From contig NZ_CP018866.1 in NCBI RefSeq assembly GCF_002250055.1, positions 2,596,501-2,660,500 of the forward strand: a stretch of DNA of 64,000 nucleotides. Reading direction: 5' to 3'. Shown one piece after another: positions 54,051 through 62,756 of this stretch. This stretch comes from Sutcliffiella cohnii. Its GTDB lineage: Bacteria > Bacillota > Bacilli > Bacillales > Bacillaceae_I. A program made the position numbers and the translations under genes. The notes under the pieces are model-generated. The model was not told the origin of the DNA. It searched no databases and was given only the letters and a program-made list of their open reading frames with translations. Within the stretch, counting starts at the first letter, position 1. Every line of letters begins with the position of its first letter.

Positions 54051-55675
54051 TATAGGAGTACTACCTTATGTTTTCCGTCATGCTTGAACGGTTTTTCGCA
54101 AATTCTATTTGGTAAATCTTTGCCGTACTTATTCATATAGTAATACACATTCATTATTCTTTCTTGTGGTGCGTTATTCGGTTTTAGCGCTAATTGGACT
54201 CTTTCGTATTTATTCATCAAATGTTGATGTTTTTCATATGCAGATCTTTCCATTAACGTTTTCATGTAATTAAATTCTTGATCTACCCTTAACCAATTTT
54301 TTTCGAAAACAGGTTGTAGATGTGGTACGATTTCTTCGCCAAGTTGTCGATATTTATGATGCATCTCTCTATATTCATTACTTAAAGAAAGAAGTGTTTC
54401 TTCCATCTTATTTAGTTCATTTTCATACAACCACAACTTTCTCTTTTCTTCAACACCTATATCTAGAGCCTCGTCTAGTGAAACATTCAACTCTTCTAAT
54501 AAGGAGAATATTTCTCTCTCTAATAAAGTAAATGTTAATCTAGGAACGACAGGTGGCATTTCTATATTTATAGAGGAAAAAGCACCTTTTAACTCTGCCC
54601 AATAGGCTATTTCACCTGGCCCTGCAATAAATGCTAGTGTAGGTAATAATAACTCTTGCATAATAGGTCTTGTTACGACGTTATTTGAAAAAGTTTGTGG
54701 TGACTGTTCCACCTTACTAAATAGTTCTTCTAAAGAAAAGGAATTACCTTGTTCTGTATACGCTTGTTCTTTTTCTTCATTCCAATGTAGTAATCTCCGC
54801 TCTCCATCTATATGGATAAACATATTCATTGCAGTTGAAGGTATATCCAACGTTTCTGAATAGTTTAAGCTACTTAATTCTTTTTGTGTTTGAAGGACAG
54901 CATTCGTAATTTCTCTATTTTTTTTCATTAATAACGTAAAATAGGAACTTTCCATTTCCCTAACTTTTGAATCGGCTGCATTCATTAATACTAAACCTTG
55001 ACTTTGAAACAGGTCAGAAACGATGAATGAGAAAAAGTCAACGTATGATTCGGATTGATTAATATAACTTTCTAATGATGCAACTAATTCTTTCGTATGC
55101 TCACTCTCTCCGAAACGATGAAACACATCTTGAACCCAAATGTTCATTGCTTGCTTATCGATTATTAAATCTGAAACCATCTTCTTACCAGCTAAAGGAT
55201 CATGAAAAGACTTTTTCTTTAAACGATTAAGCTCTTGAACGAACACATGGTTAATCTCTAGAAAATCATGATCTTCTCCTGCTATCCAAAATAATGGGAT
55301 TACAGGCTTATTTAATAACTGTTCTTGCTCTTTCGCTAAGCATATAATGCTTATTATTTTCGATATCGTGTATAGTGGACCTGTTAACAACCCTGCCTGT
55401 TGACCTCCTACTACTACAACCGATTTCTCATCTAAAAGCGTTTCAATGTTTTCGAACGTTTTTTCTCCTGCATTGAATTGAAGATTGTATGCCCTTAAAT
55501 ATTCAACAAGCTCTTCCCGCTTAAACTCACGTTTTATAATATTGTCGTACCTTTCCTGATAACAATGATCAGAAAAAGGATTATATGTAAAAAAAGCTTG
55601 TAACTCTTCTTTACCATTTAAATAATCAGAAGAAAATTTATTAATAGTAGGAAGAGAGATAGCTAAAACATCCAT
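54050..55675 (-). CDS. bshC: Bacillithiol biosynthesis cysteine-adding enzyme BshC
   Basis: BshC joins cysteine to glucosaminyl-malate in the last step of bacillithiol synthesis, the main low-molecular-weight thiol in bacilli. The 541-residue product is full length. It has the nucleotide-binding type region VVVGGQQAGLLTGPLYTISKI and HPF-like stretch IPLFWIAGEDHDFLEINHV, then a coiled coil near residues 390-450. B. subtilis names it yllA and has it directly upstream of mraZ, as here. Confidence 0.95.
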   Translation of the reverse strand: MDVLAISLPTINKFSSDYLNGKEELQAFFTYNPFSDHCYQERYDNIIKREFKREELVEYLRAYNLQFNAGEKTFENIETLLDEKSVVVVGGQQAGLLTGPLYTISKIISIICLAKEQEQLLNKPVIPLFWIAGEDHDFLEINHVFVQELNRLKKKSFHDPLAGKKMVSDLIIDKQAMNIWVQDVFHRFGESEHTKELVASLESYINQSESYVDFFSFIVSDLFQSQGLVLMNAADSKVREMESSYFTLLMKKNREITNAVLQTQKELSSLNYSETLDIPSTAMNMFIHIDGERRLLHWNEEKEQAYTEQGNSFSLEELFSKVEQSPQTFSNNVVTRPIMQELLLPTLAFIAGPGEIAYWAELKGAFSSINIEMPPVVPRLTFTLLEREIFSLLEELNVSLDEALDIGVEEKRKLWLYENELNKMEETLLSLSNEYREMHHKYRQLGEEIVPHLQPVFEKNWLRVDQEFNYMKTLMERSAYEKHQHLMNKYERVQLALKPNNAPQERIMNVYYYMNKYGKDLPNRICEKPFKHDGKHKVVLL

Positions 55676-55841
55676 GAAACTACTTCCTTTCTATTTCCAG
55701 GAGACTATATATTTTAAGTTAGTTCACTTAACTTAATGCTTTAACAATAGAAAAAAGACTGAAGTTTGATTATTGAAGTTAAAGTGAAATAATTCCACGT
55801 TGAAGTATAGCACTAATTTACAAATAATCAAAAAAATATGC

Positions 55842-56234
55842 TTATATCGAGAAAAGTTCTGTCATTCTTTTTATCAAACCAAAAAAAGCAAGGGAAAAGT
55901 ATAAGAAAAAAAACAGTAAGAAATTTGTACGCCAAAAACCTTTCCAAACTTTTCTAAATTTAATTTCTTGATTAATTCGATAATGAACAAGAACGATGAC
56001 AGTAGCAATGATGATAAGAACAATTAAAATAAGCCAAAGAAGAGAACGATCCCAAATAATAACGATTAAATAATGAACAGCTAATATGAAAAAAAAAGTA
56101 GAGTAATCAGTAGCCATTTGAAAGGAACGTTTATTATTCTTCGTAATGGACCTTGATATAAAATATAATAAGAACCATGTAAAAATTGGGATTGTAACAA
56201 AAGTAGCAATAATACTAGCAACCATATTAGACAT
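55842..56234 (-). CDS. DUF3397 family membrane protein
   Basis: A 130-residue protein with four hydrophobic segments and short charged loops (ISRSITKNNKRSF, RINQEIKFRKVWKGFWRTN). It resembles DUF3397 proteins found beside bshC and panE in many Bacillaceae. No reaction or partner is known. It starts 18 bp after the panE-like gene with a GGAAGGG site, so the two are probably co-transcribed. A role in membrane or thiol physiology would be a guess. Confidence 0.8.
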   Translation of the reverse strand: MSNMVASIIATFVTIPIFTWFLLYFISRSITKNNKRSFQMATDYSTFFFILAVHYLIVIIWDRSLLWLILIVLIIIATVIVLVHYRINQEIKFRKVWKGFWRTNFLLFFFLYFSLAFFGLIKRMTELFSI

Positions 56235-56252
56235 TATATTTTTTCCCTTCCT

Positions 56253-57152
56253 TTATTCATTCATTCGAACATTTTCCATTCCTTTAAGAGCGTGATAAAC
56301 AAAGTGTATAACCGGTAATTCTTTTTTCGCTTTTTTACCCTCTTGGAGAAGATAGCCTAATATCGCATCTACCTCTGTCTTTTTACCGGTTTCCATGTCT
56401 CGTAACATGGAGGAATGGTTTTTACTAGTGCTTGTACAAATTTTCGTTACATGGTTCCACATTTCCTCTTTTTTACCAACATTTAATATTGAAAATGCTT
56501 CATTAAAGATCGTTTCCATTGTAATTAAATAATTTTTATTAGAAAGTAACTTACCGTTTTCAACTTTATATAAAGCAGTTAGTGGATTTATGACGGCATT
56601 GACTATTAATTTTTTTGCTAATATCGGATACCATTGTTTTTCCATCACGATTGGAAAATCTTTTAATTTGCTATCCCAGTTTTCAAAAAATAATGAAGTA
56701 TGATGTTCATTGTAAGGAGCTACATTTGTTAACCCTTTACCAGTCAAATAGACTGTTGTATCATTTTCCTTTTTAGCTCCATGCTCAATAACTCCTACAA
56801 ATATTTTATTTTGTTGTAATTCATGAAAATAGGTAATGTGATTCATTCCATTTTGCAAAAAAAGGATTGTTTTATTCTGATATTTTTTTAAGTTACGAAT
56901 AATTGATTCTAAGGAGTACTGCTTTGCTGTTATGATTAGTACATCTTCATTTATTTCGGTTTCATCAGAAAAAAGTTCTACTTTTATTTTTTTATTCATT
57001 ATTTGCTCGCCATCTATTAAAGTAACACCTTCCTTGTGAATAAGATTACGTTGTTCTTCACGTTTACAATATATTTTCACTCGAAAAATGTTAGCCAACT
57101 GATGAGCATATAATAGACCTGTTGCACCTGCACCAATAATTGCGATTTCCAT
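56253..57152 (-). CDS. panE: 2-dehydropantoate 2-reductase (ketopantoate reductase)
   Basis: This enzyme reduces ketopantoate to pantoate with NADPH in pantothenate synthesis. The 299-residue product has the Rossmann start EIAIIGAGATGLLYAHQL, a catalytic-type Lys region VITAKQYSLESIIRNL, NGMNH, and KKLIVNAVINPLTALYKVENG with the conserved Asn, followed by SMLRDMETGKKTEVD. ATG follows GAGGAG. It corresponds to B. subtilis ylbQ. A second panE-type gene elsewhere in the genome is possible. Confidence 0.88.
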   Translation of the reverse strand: MEIAIIGAGATGLLYAHQLANIFRVKIYCKREEQRNLIHKEGVTLIDGEQIMNKKIKVELFSDETEINEDVLIITAKQYSLESIIRNLKKYQNKTILFLQNGMNHITYFHELQQNKIFVGVIEHGAKKENDTTVYLTGKGLTNVAPYNEHHTSLFFENWDSKLKDFPIVMEKQWYPILAKKLIVNAVINPLTALYKVENGKLLSNKNYLITMETIFNEAFSILNVGKKEEMWNHVTKICTSTSKNHSSMLRDMETGKKTEVDAILGYLLQEGKKAKKELPVIHFVYHALKGMENVRMNE

Positions 57153-57419
57153 TGGATAACTCCTCGTTCTTTTTTCCTAAAAAGTTTATAAATATTGTAT
57201 CAAAGATCCTATAGGGTGATAATACTCTATTAGAAATTAATCTGAAAAACTTGTAAATTTTGTACATAATACAAAGTGATTTGTTCATGATTTTTACAGT
57301 CTACCCTGAAAATAGGCGTTTGGGAAAATAGCATATTATTATAGACAACTTTGTTTGTTATTATACGTTTTAACCTAGTCCGTTTCACTTCGCTGCAGAC
57401 ACTTGCTTTCCGCGGGGAG

Positions 57420-57574
57420 ATGTCTAGCTCCAGCGCATTGGCCCTATCAAACTTCCCAGTCCGTCCGTACGATAAGTCAACATCAACTCAACTAACGTTT
57501 CGTTGTGTTTCCTTTATCTCCTACCGGACTGCTCCAGTTTGTACGGGCCAGATCGATGCGCTTCCGCTTTTCGT
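57420..57574 (-). repeat. Family B element nested in repeat A6
   Basis: 155 bp whose reverse complement starts CGAAAAGCGGAAGCGC, passes GGAGATAAAGGAAACACAAC and GATGTTGACTTATCGTACGG, and ends GCGCTGGAGCTAGAC. This matches unit 1 of the tandem array at 8410. It lies exactly between GCGGGGAG and GGATTCGAG, which are adjacent in the uninterrupted copy A1. Confidence 0.85.
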
Positions 57575-57634
57575 GGATTCGAGCCTCTTCGGCTGCGCCT
57601 GTGGGGTCTCGACCTTCCCTCTACCTCCCGCAGG

Positions 57635-57693
57635 ACAAGGAAGGCTTCGGCAGCATTACATCGCACGAAGAAAATGCGATAGCATTTTCGAGG
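57635..57693 (+). repeat. 59-bp hairpin insertion in repeat A6
   Basis: Sits between GCAGG and AGTCAAGTG, which are contiguous in copy A1 (GCAGGAGTCAAGTG). It contains GAAAATGC-GATA-GCATTTTC, an eight-base-pair hairpin. AGG is present at both junctions. Whether it is a separate family cannot be decided from one copy. Confidence 0.7.
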
Positions 57694-57831
57694 AGTCAAG
57701 TGTCTTCCGCTCCGTTCCACTCCCGGTTCTAAATCTAGAAAGTGAAAACCATTATACTGTTCTAAAATGAAATCCCTATTTTCATTCCTCATGGTGCAAA
57801 ATTTCACTTGCATGAGTGTCTAACTTGATAA

Positions 57832-57945
57832 TATGATAGTTGTTTTATGGTTGTCCGTTTCACTCCGTAGCTCAAAATCTAAGTTCCTATTTTTGTTCGC
57901 CTTGGTGCAAACTTTTAACTCACATAGTTTTAAACTTGGGATCTT
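57832..57945 (+). repeat. Repeat family A, core-deleted copy A7
   Basis: TTGTCCGTTTCACTCCGTAG runs straight into CTCAAAATCTAAGTTCCTAT and CGCCTTGGTGCAAAC, with no GC-rich core. It follows A6 directly, as A4 follows A3. Confidence 0.6.
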
Positions 57946-57970
57946 GGCATGTTCATTTTTATCAAGCAGA

Positions 57971-58003
57971 AAAGAGTGCTCTTTTTTTATAAGAGCACTC
58001 TTT
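57971..58003. terminator. Terminator after the acyl-CoA carboxylase operon
   Basis: AAAGAGTGCTC and GAGCACTCTTT form an 11-bp perfect stem just after the carboxylase stop. T runs on both strands make it potentially bidirectional. Confidence 0.88.
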
Positions 58004-58008
58004 TTTCA

Positions 58009-59541
58009 TTACACTGGATATACAGGATGTTTTCTTTCGCTAAATGTCATTTGTTTAGAAGAGTAATAGTCGAATCGTTTAATTAGTACACTCCTCAATT
58101 GAGATGGTTGGACTATTTCATCAACAATTAATTCTGAAGCTAGTTTATAAATATCGATTGTCTCTTTATACTCAGCATGCTTTTGTTGAACAAATGCCAT
58201 TTTTTCTTTTATATCTTCTATTTCATTAATTTTATTTGAATAAACTGCGTTAACAGCAGCTTCTGGACCCATAACTGCTATTTGTGCGGTTGGTAAGGCG
58301 ATACAACAGTCAGGTTCGAATGCTGGTCCTGCCATCGCATATAAACCTGCTCCGTAAGCTTTCCTAACTACAACTGATATTTTTGGAACAGTAGCGGAAC
58401 TCATTGCCGCAATAAGTTTGGCACCGTGTCGAATAATACCTGCTCGCTCTACTTTTGTACCAATCATGAAACCTGGTACGTCTGCTAAAAATAAAAGCGG
58501 AATATGGAACGCATCACAAAGTTGAATAAACTTGGCTCCTTTATCCGCAGAGTCTACGAAAAGCACTCCACCTTTCACTTTCGGTTGGTTAGCAATAATC
58601 CCTACTACCCGGCCGTCCATTCGTGCAAGTCCAGTAATAAGCTCTGGTGCGAATAATTTTTTAATCTCAAAAAAACTTCCCTCATCGATTAGCTGGTCAA
58701 TTGCTTCGTACATGTCAAAAGGAGCATTCTGATTTTCTGGTACTATTTCTGTTAAATTTCTTCCTTTTACAGGCTGTACTGACTGAATGTCTGCTGTTTT
58801 TTCTTTATAACTTGCAGGAAAATACGATAAATAGCGGCGGGCTTCCTTAATTGCCGATTCCTCATCATTTGCTAACACATCACCGCAGCCACTAACAGTG
58901 CAATGCATTCTAGCTCCGCCCATTTCCTCTAGCGTTACTTTTTCACCAATTACTTTTTCCGCCATACGCGGTGAACCTAAATACATAGATGCATTTCCAT
59001 CAACCATGATAACAATATCACAAAAAGCAGGAATATAAGCACCACCAGCTGCCGATGGACCAAATAAAACACATATTTGTGGCACCATTCCAGAAAGCTT
59101 TACCTGGTTGTAAAAAATTTTACCCGCACCACGTCTATTAGGAAACATATCTAATTGATCTGTAATTCTCGCTCCAGCTGAGTCTACTAAGTATAGGATA
59201 GGGACTTTTAATTTTTCCGCTGTTTCTTGAATTCTAATAATTTTTTCTACTGTTCTAGCACCCCAAGAACCAGCTTTAACTGTCGAATCATTAGCCATAA
59301 CACAGACAGTTTGTCCATTAACCTTACCTACTCCCGTTACTACTCCGTCTGCCGGAAGACCTTGTGCTTGATTATTAGCAAAAAAGCCGTCTTCTTCATA
59401 CTCACCGTTATCAAATAAAAGAGCGAGTCGATCTCTTACAAACATCTTCCCCTGTTCTTTTAACTTTTCATGATATTTTGGTTGTCCACCTCTTTTTATT
59501 TCGCCTACTATTTCTTCAAATCTTTTTAGTTGGTCGTTCAT
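58009..59541 (-). CDS. Acyl-CoA carboxylase carboxyltransferase subunit (YngE-like)
   Basis: Transfers CO2 from carboxybiotin to an acyl-CoA. The 510-residue product has both crotonase-like halves: N-terminal with LVDSAGARITDQLDMFPNRR and GPSAAGGAYIPAFCD, C-terminal with LFLADVPGFMIGTKVERAGI and VVRKAYGAGLYAMAGPAFEP. The family includes propionyl-CoA, methylcrotonyl-CoA and related carboxylases. The substrate cannot be fixed, because no dehydrogenase or lyase gene is next to it. Downstream of a biotin carrier and a biotin carboxylase gene, it forms a three-gene operon resembling B. subtilis yngHA-yngHB-yngE. Confidence 0.9.
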   Translation of the reverse strand: MNDQLKRFEEIVGEIKRGGQPKYHEKLKEQGKMFVRDRLALLFDNGEYEEDGFFANNQAQGLPADGVVTGVGKVNGQTVCVMANDSTVKAGSWGARTVEKIIRIQETAEKLKVPILYLVDSAGARITDQLDMFPNRRGAGKIFYNQVKLSGMVPQICVLFGPSAAGGAYIPAFCDIVIMVDGNASMYLGSPRMAEKVIGEKVTLEEMGGARMHCTVSGCGDVLANDEESAIKEARRYLSYFPASYKEKTADIQSVQPVKGRNLTEIVPENQNAPFDMYEAIDQLIDEGSFFEIKKLFAPELITGLARMDGRVVGIIANQPKVKGGVLFVDSADKGAKFIQLCDAFHIPLLFLADVPGFMIGTKVERAGIIRHGAKLIAAMSSATVPKISVVVRKAYGAGLYAMAGPAFEPDCCIALPTAQIAVMGPEAAVNAVYSNKINEIEDIKEKMAFVQQKHAEYKETIDIYKLASELIVDEIVQPSQLRSVLIKRFDYYSSKQMTFSERKHPVYPV

Positions 59542-59574
59542 TTATTCCATCCCCTTAAACGTTATGTAAAGTTA

Positions 59575-59787
59575 TTACTCTAACTCTAGTAATACATCGC
59601 CTTCGTTGACAAAATCGCCTTCGGATACAGATATCGATTTAACCGTTCCACTCTCCACTACTTCTAAAGGAATTTCCATTTTCATAGATTCTAAAATGAT
59701 TACTGTTTGCCCAGCTTCTACATTATTCCCTGCTTCCACTAATACTTTCCATACTGTTCCGGCCATAGACGCTTCCACTTTTTTCAT
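59575..59787 (-). CDS. Biotin carrier (biotinyl-lipoyl attachment) protein
   Basis: A 70-residue stand-alone biotinyl domain. ILESMKMEIPLEV contains the biotinylated lysine in MKM. It lacks the N-terminal extension of AccB. It carries carboxybiotin between the carboxylase subunits on either side (59817 and 58009). ATG follows AGGAGG. It corresponds to the yngHB type. Confidence 0.93.
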   Translation of the reverse strand: MKKVEASMAGTVWKVLVEAGNNVEAGQTVIILESMKMEIPLEVVESGTVKSISVSEGDFVNEGDVLLELE

Positions 59788-59816
59788 TTTCTATTCCTCC
59801 TACTTATGTCAAAAGA

Positions 59817-61160
59817 TTACTTATTTATGTTCATCAGATTACTTACAAAATTAGTTGAGTATTTTCCATCTTTAAACGATTCCTCGGATAAACTTGCAAT
59901 TAAAAATGGGATATTAGTTTTAATTCCTGTTATGGAGACTTTCTCTAAATAGTTAAGTGACTTTTCTATACAAGCTTCTCTAGAACTTGCAGTTACTATA
60001 ATTTTTGCGATTAATGGATCGTAAAAAGGTGTAACTTTTAAGTTCGAACCATACCCACTATCAATTCTAACATTTTCCTCTACAGGAAAATTCCAATCTA
60101 CAATTTGTCCAGGTGAAGGGAAAAATTTAACTGGATCTTCTGCGTACACCCTATATTCTATCGAATGTCCATTAACATTAATGTCATTTTGGGATAAAGG
60201 AATTTTTTCGCCATTAGCAATTAATATTTGCCATTCAACGAGGTCAATTCCTGTTATTTCTTCTGAAATAGCATGCTCAACTTGTAATCTTGTGTTCATC
60301 TCTAAAAAGTAGAAATTATTATTTTCATCCATAATAAACTCTACTGTACCTGCATTATAATAATTTACTTGTTTCGCTGCATTTACCGCTGCCTCATAAA
60401 GTTTACTACGAACTTCCTCTGGTAAATGAGGGCTAGTAGCTTCTTCGATTACTTTTTGATTTCTTCTTTGTACAGAGCAATTACGTTCGTGTAAATGGAG
60501 AACGTTCCCGTAGCTATCGCCAACTATTTGCACTTCGATATGACGTGCATTTCCTATATACTTTTCAATAAATAGGTCATCATTATTGAAGTATGCTTTT
60601 GCACGTTTTTTCGTTTCTTCAAACTGCAGACGAATGTCCTCACTGTTTTCACACTTATGCATCCCAATTCCTCCTCCGCCACCACTTGCTTTTAACATGA
60701 CAGGGAATCCTATTGTTTCAGCTAACGAATAAGCTTCCTCCACACTCGTTAAAGGCTTATCTGAGCCTGGGATAACTGGAACGTTTGCTTTAATCATTTC
60801 AAGACGTGATTGCAGTTTATCCCCCATTAACCGAATCACATCACTTGACGGCCCAATAAAAATAAATCCGTTTTCACGCACTTCTCTAGCAAAAGCACTG
60901 TTTTCACTCAAAAAGCCATAGCCAGGATGTATTCCATCTACCTTTTCTTCTCTCGCTACTTTTATAATTTGCTCCATATTTAAATACGATTGTTGCGGAT
61001 GTGCGCCACCTATATGGTGTGCACTTGTAGCTAAAGTTACATATGGCATATCTTTATCGGCTTCCGAAAAAACGGCCACCGTTTCTATCCCTAAATTTCT
61101 ACAAGTACGAATGACTCTTTCAGCAATTTCTCCTCTGTTCGCGATTAAAATTTTTTGCAA
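59817..61160 (-). CDS. Biotin carboxylase subunit (YngHA-like)
   Basis: ATP-dependent carboxylation of the biotin carrier. The 447-residue product has the family start KILIANRGEIAERVIRTCRN, the glycine-rich ATP-grasp loop MLKASGGGGGIGMHKC, RDCSVQRR-type ERNCSVQRRNQKVIEEA, and EMNTRLQVEHAISEEITGID. It belongs to the AccC family but sits with YngE-like partners, so it is likely not the housekeeping acetyl-CoA subunit. TTG at 61160 follows GAGAGGGG. A cre-like site lies 87 bp upstream. Confidence 0.9.
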   Translation of the reverse strand: MQKILIANRGEIAERVIRTCRNLGIETVAVFSEADKDMPYVTLATSAHHIGGAHPQQSYLNMEQIIKVAREEKVDGIHPGYGFLSENSAFAREVRENGFIFIGPSSDVIRLMGDKLQSRLEMIKANVPVIPGSDKPLTSVEEAYSLAETIGFPVMLKASGGGGGIGMHKCENSEDIRLQFEETKKRAKAYFNNDDLFIEKYIGNARHIEVQIVGDSYGNVLHLHERNCSVQRRNQKVIEEATSPHLPEEVRSKLYEAAVNAAKQVNYYNAGTVEFIMDENNNFYFLEMNTRLQVEHAISEEITGIDLVEWQILIANGEKIPLSQNDINVNGHSIEYRVYAEDPVKFFPSPGQIVDWNFPVEENVRIDSGYGSNLKVTPFYDPLIAKIIVTASSREACIEKSLNYLEKVSITGIKTNIPFLIASLSEESFKDGKYSTNFVSNLMNINK

Positions 61161-61246
61161 TGAAAGTACCCCTCTCTTTAAAGCTACAAAAAATATTGGC
61201 CATCATTTATTTATTTCTACATAAACTGATGTATTCCTTCTTTATT

Positions 61247-61261
61247 TTGCAAACGCTTACG
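61247..61261. promoter_or_regulatory. Candidate CcpA catabolite-responsive element (cre)
   Basis: TTGCAAACGCTTACG matches WTGNAANCGNWNNCW at 14 of 15 positions. It lies between the divergent carboxylase operon and ylbP. A TATAAT box (61295-61300) for ylbP is close by, so CcpA could affect either gene. Confidence 0.6.
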
Positions 61262-61408
61262 TAAATAATTGCAGAATGTTTTGTTTTTTTGTTGTATAAT
61301 AAATGTATGAAAATAGATAACATTCGATATGATTAATGGAGACCTTACTTTCCAGTTATATGTTAGTCATATAAAATGTATGTTTAGACAATCAAAGGGG
61401 GATTTTTT

Positions 61409-61891
61409 ATGACTGTACAAAAACTATCCATCAATTATAAAACGTTAGAAGAATTTAAACAGTTTAGAGAATATGGATTACAAGAACTGTCCATGTTAGA
61501 AGATTTACAAGCAAACATTATCGAAAACGATAGCGAGTCTCCTTTTTACGGCATTTATTACGGTGAAAAACTTGTTGCTAGAATGAGTCTTTACCGTAAA
61601 GATAAAAGATTCGATCAGTACTTCGAGCCAAAACAAGATTATGTAGAGCTTTGGAAATTAGAAGTAATACAAAAATATCAAAATAAAGGGTTCGGTCGTG
61701 AGCTTGTTGAATTCGCAAAAAGCTTCGGCTTACCTATTAAAACAAACCCTAGAGTAAAAAGTGATGCTTTTTGGACAAAAATGGGCTTTACTCCTGTTCA
61801 TTATAATATGGAGCGTGATTTAGGTGAAAATCCACTTGTATGGTATCCAGAAGGAGTCTCCGCTCAAAGCACTGAAGAGTTAGAAGCTTAA
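61409..61891 (+). CDS. ylbP: GNAT-family N-acetyltransferase YlbP
   Basis: A 160-residue protein of the acetyltransferase fold, with the acyl-CoA-binding region LEVIQKYQNKGFGRELVEFAK (Q-K-x-G-x-G/A pattern) and a C-terminal YPEGVSAQSTEELEA tail. The substrate is unknown; B. subtilis YlbP is similarly uncharacterised. It is one of two plus-strand genes. ATG follows AAGGGGG, and its terminator is shared with gerR. Confidence 0.92.
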   Translation: MTVQKLSINYKTLEEFKQFREYGLQELSMLEDLQANIIENDSESPFYGIYYGEKLVARMSLYRKDKRFDQYFEPKQDYVELWKLEVIQKYQNKGFGRELVEFAKSFGLPIKTNPRVKSDAFWTKMGFTPVHYNMERDLGENPLVWYPEGVSAQSTEELEA

Positions 61892-61926
61892 TTAAGCACA
61901 CTTACGAAAACCATTAAAGGATGAAT

Positions 61927-61957
61927 AAAGGTTAGACCGTGTTTAGGTCTAACCTTT
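61927..61957. terminator. Bidirectional terminator between ylbP and gerR
   Basis: AAAGGTTAGACC and GGTCTAACCTTT form a perfect 12-bp stem with a seven-base loop between the convergent genes. Confidence 0.88.
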
Positions 61958-61960
61958 ATT

Positions 61961-62569
61961 TTATTTCTCCACTTTCTCTAAACTTCCAATTCGATCTAAT
62001 TGAAATTTAACTTTATTCTTTTCTTCTTCCTGTAAAACAACCATTTTTCTTGCACGATCCATAATTTCAATTAATGCTTTATAATCTTCCTCCACTAATT
62101 GTACAGAACGTTCAAGTTCCTCTTTTCTTTCAGTAAGTAATTGCAAATCGTGTTCTAGCTTCATTACTGTTTTTTTCAAAGTATCGTTTTCTTCTCTTAA
62201 GTTTATAAATTTTTGTTCTACTTCTTCTAACTCTTGTAAGTAGGCAATTACTTTCGGAATAGAAAGAGATGCTGTTTTATCGCCTTCTTCTTGATTTTCC
62301 ACCCATTTTTGAACTGGAGCAGCACTTGTTTCTTGTTCTAATTTTAATTCTTTTCTTTGCTTTTTAGCCAATTCAATACCTGTTTTATATTGTTTTCTCA
62401 CATAAGAATTCCATCTAAATCCACATGCTGCAGATGTTCTTGATAATTTTCTTCCAACCTCTTCAAACGCAGCTAATTGTGTTCCACCTTCTCGTATATA
62501 TCTTAAGACCACTTCGGCTAAATACATATCTTCGTCTTGTGTCCAAGCATCTTGTCGAACCGTTGTCAT
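61961..62569 (-). CDS. gerR: RsfA-family sporulation transcription factor (GerR/YlbO)
   Basis: GerR is a mother cell regulator in the sigma-E regulon of B. subtilis; relatives include RsfA of the forespore. The 202-residue product has an N-terminal Myb/SANT-like DNA-binding domain ([20 protein letters not shown], residues about 8-60, with [16 protein letters not shown]). A long coiled coil follows (about 110-175). ATG follows GGGGG. Assignment to GerR rather than another paralogue rests on position next to ylbP. Confidence 0.88.
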   Translation of the reverse strand: MTTVRQDAWTQDEDMYLAEVVLRYIREGGTQLAAFEEVGRKLSRTSAACGFRWNSYVRKQYKTGIELAKKQRKELKLEQETSAAPVQKWVENQEEGDKTASLSIPKVIAYLQELEEVEQKFINLREENDTLKKTVMKLEHDLQLLTERKEELERSVQLVEEDYKALIEIMDRARKMVVLQEEEKNKVKFQLDRIGSLEKVEK

Positions 62570-62756
62570 TTTGGAATCCCCCTAACACACTTTTTATCCT
62601 ATACATATGCAATAAATAGAAAAGATAGACTAAAAGGATATACAAAAAGGTAGGAGAATTCCGTTATTCAGCACGACGAAAATGGGCAAATGTGAAACTT
62701 TTACGAGGGATTTACCTTTTTTATTGTTAGTTACCTCCCTGTTGTTGCCCGATCTC

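Larger units (their letters stand above)
57299..57831 (+). repeat. Repeat family A, copy A6, interrupted by two insertions
   Basis: Starts GTCTACCCTGAAAATAGGCG and ends ATCCCTATTTTCATTCCTCA plus a short tail; TGAAAATAGG and CCTATTTTCA are exact inverted ends. The core is split by a family B element (57420-57574) and by a 59-bp insertion (57635-57693). Removing both gives about 267 bp between the inverted ends, the length of intact A copies. It lies in the 856-bp gap between panE and the carboxylase operon. Confidence 0.85.

Noticed and set aside
57505..57813. Open frames of 75-99 codons on both strands in the A6/B composite
   Set aside because: They cross the junctions of the nested repeats and are not preserved in other copies.
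57299..57945. Insertion sequence with transposase
   Set aside because: No frame resembling a transposase occurs in any repeat copy; only non-autonomous elements are supported.
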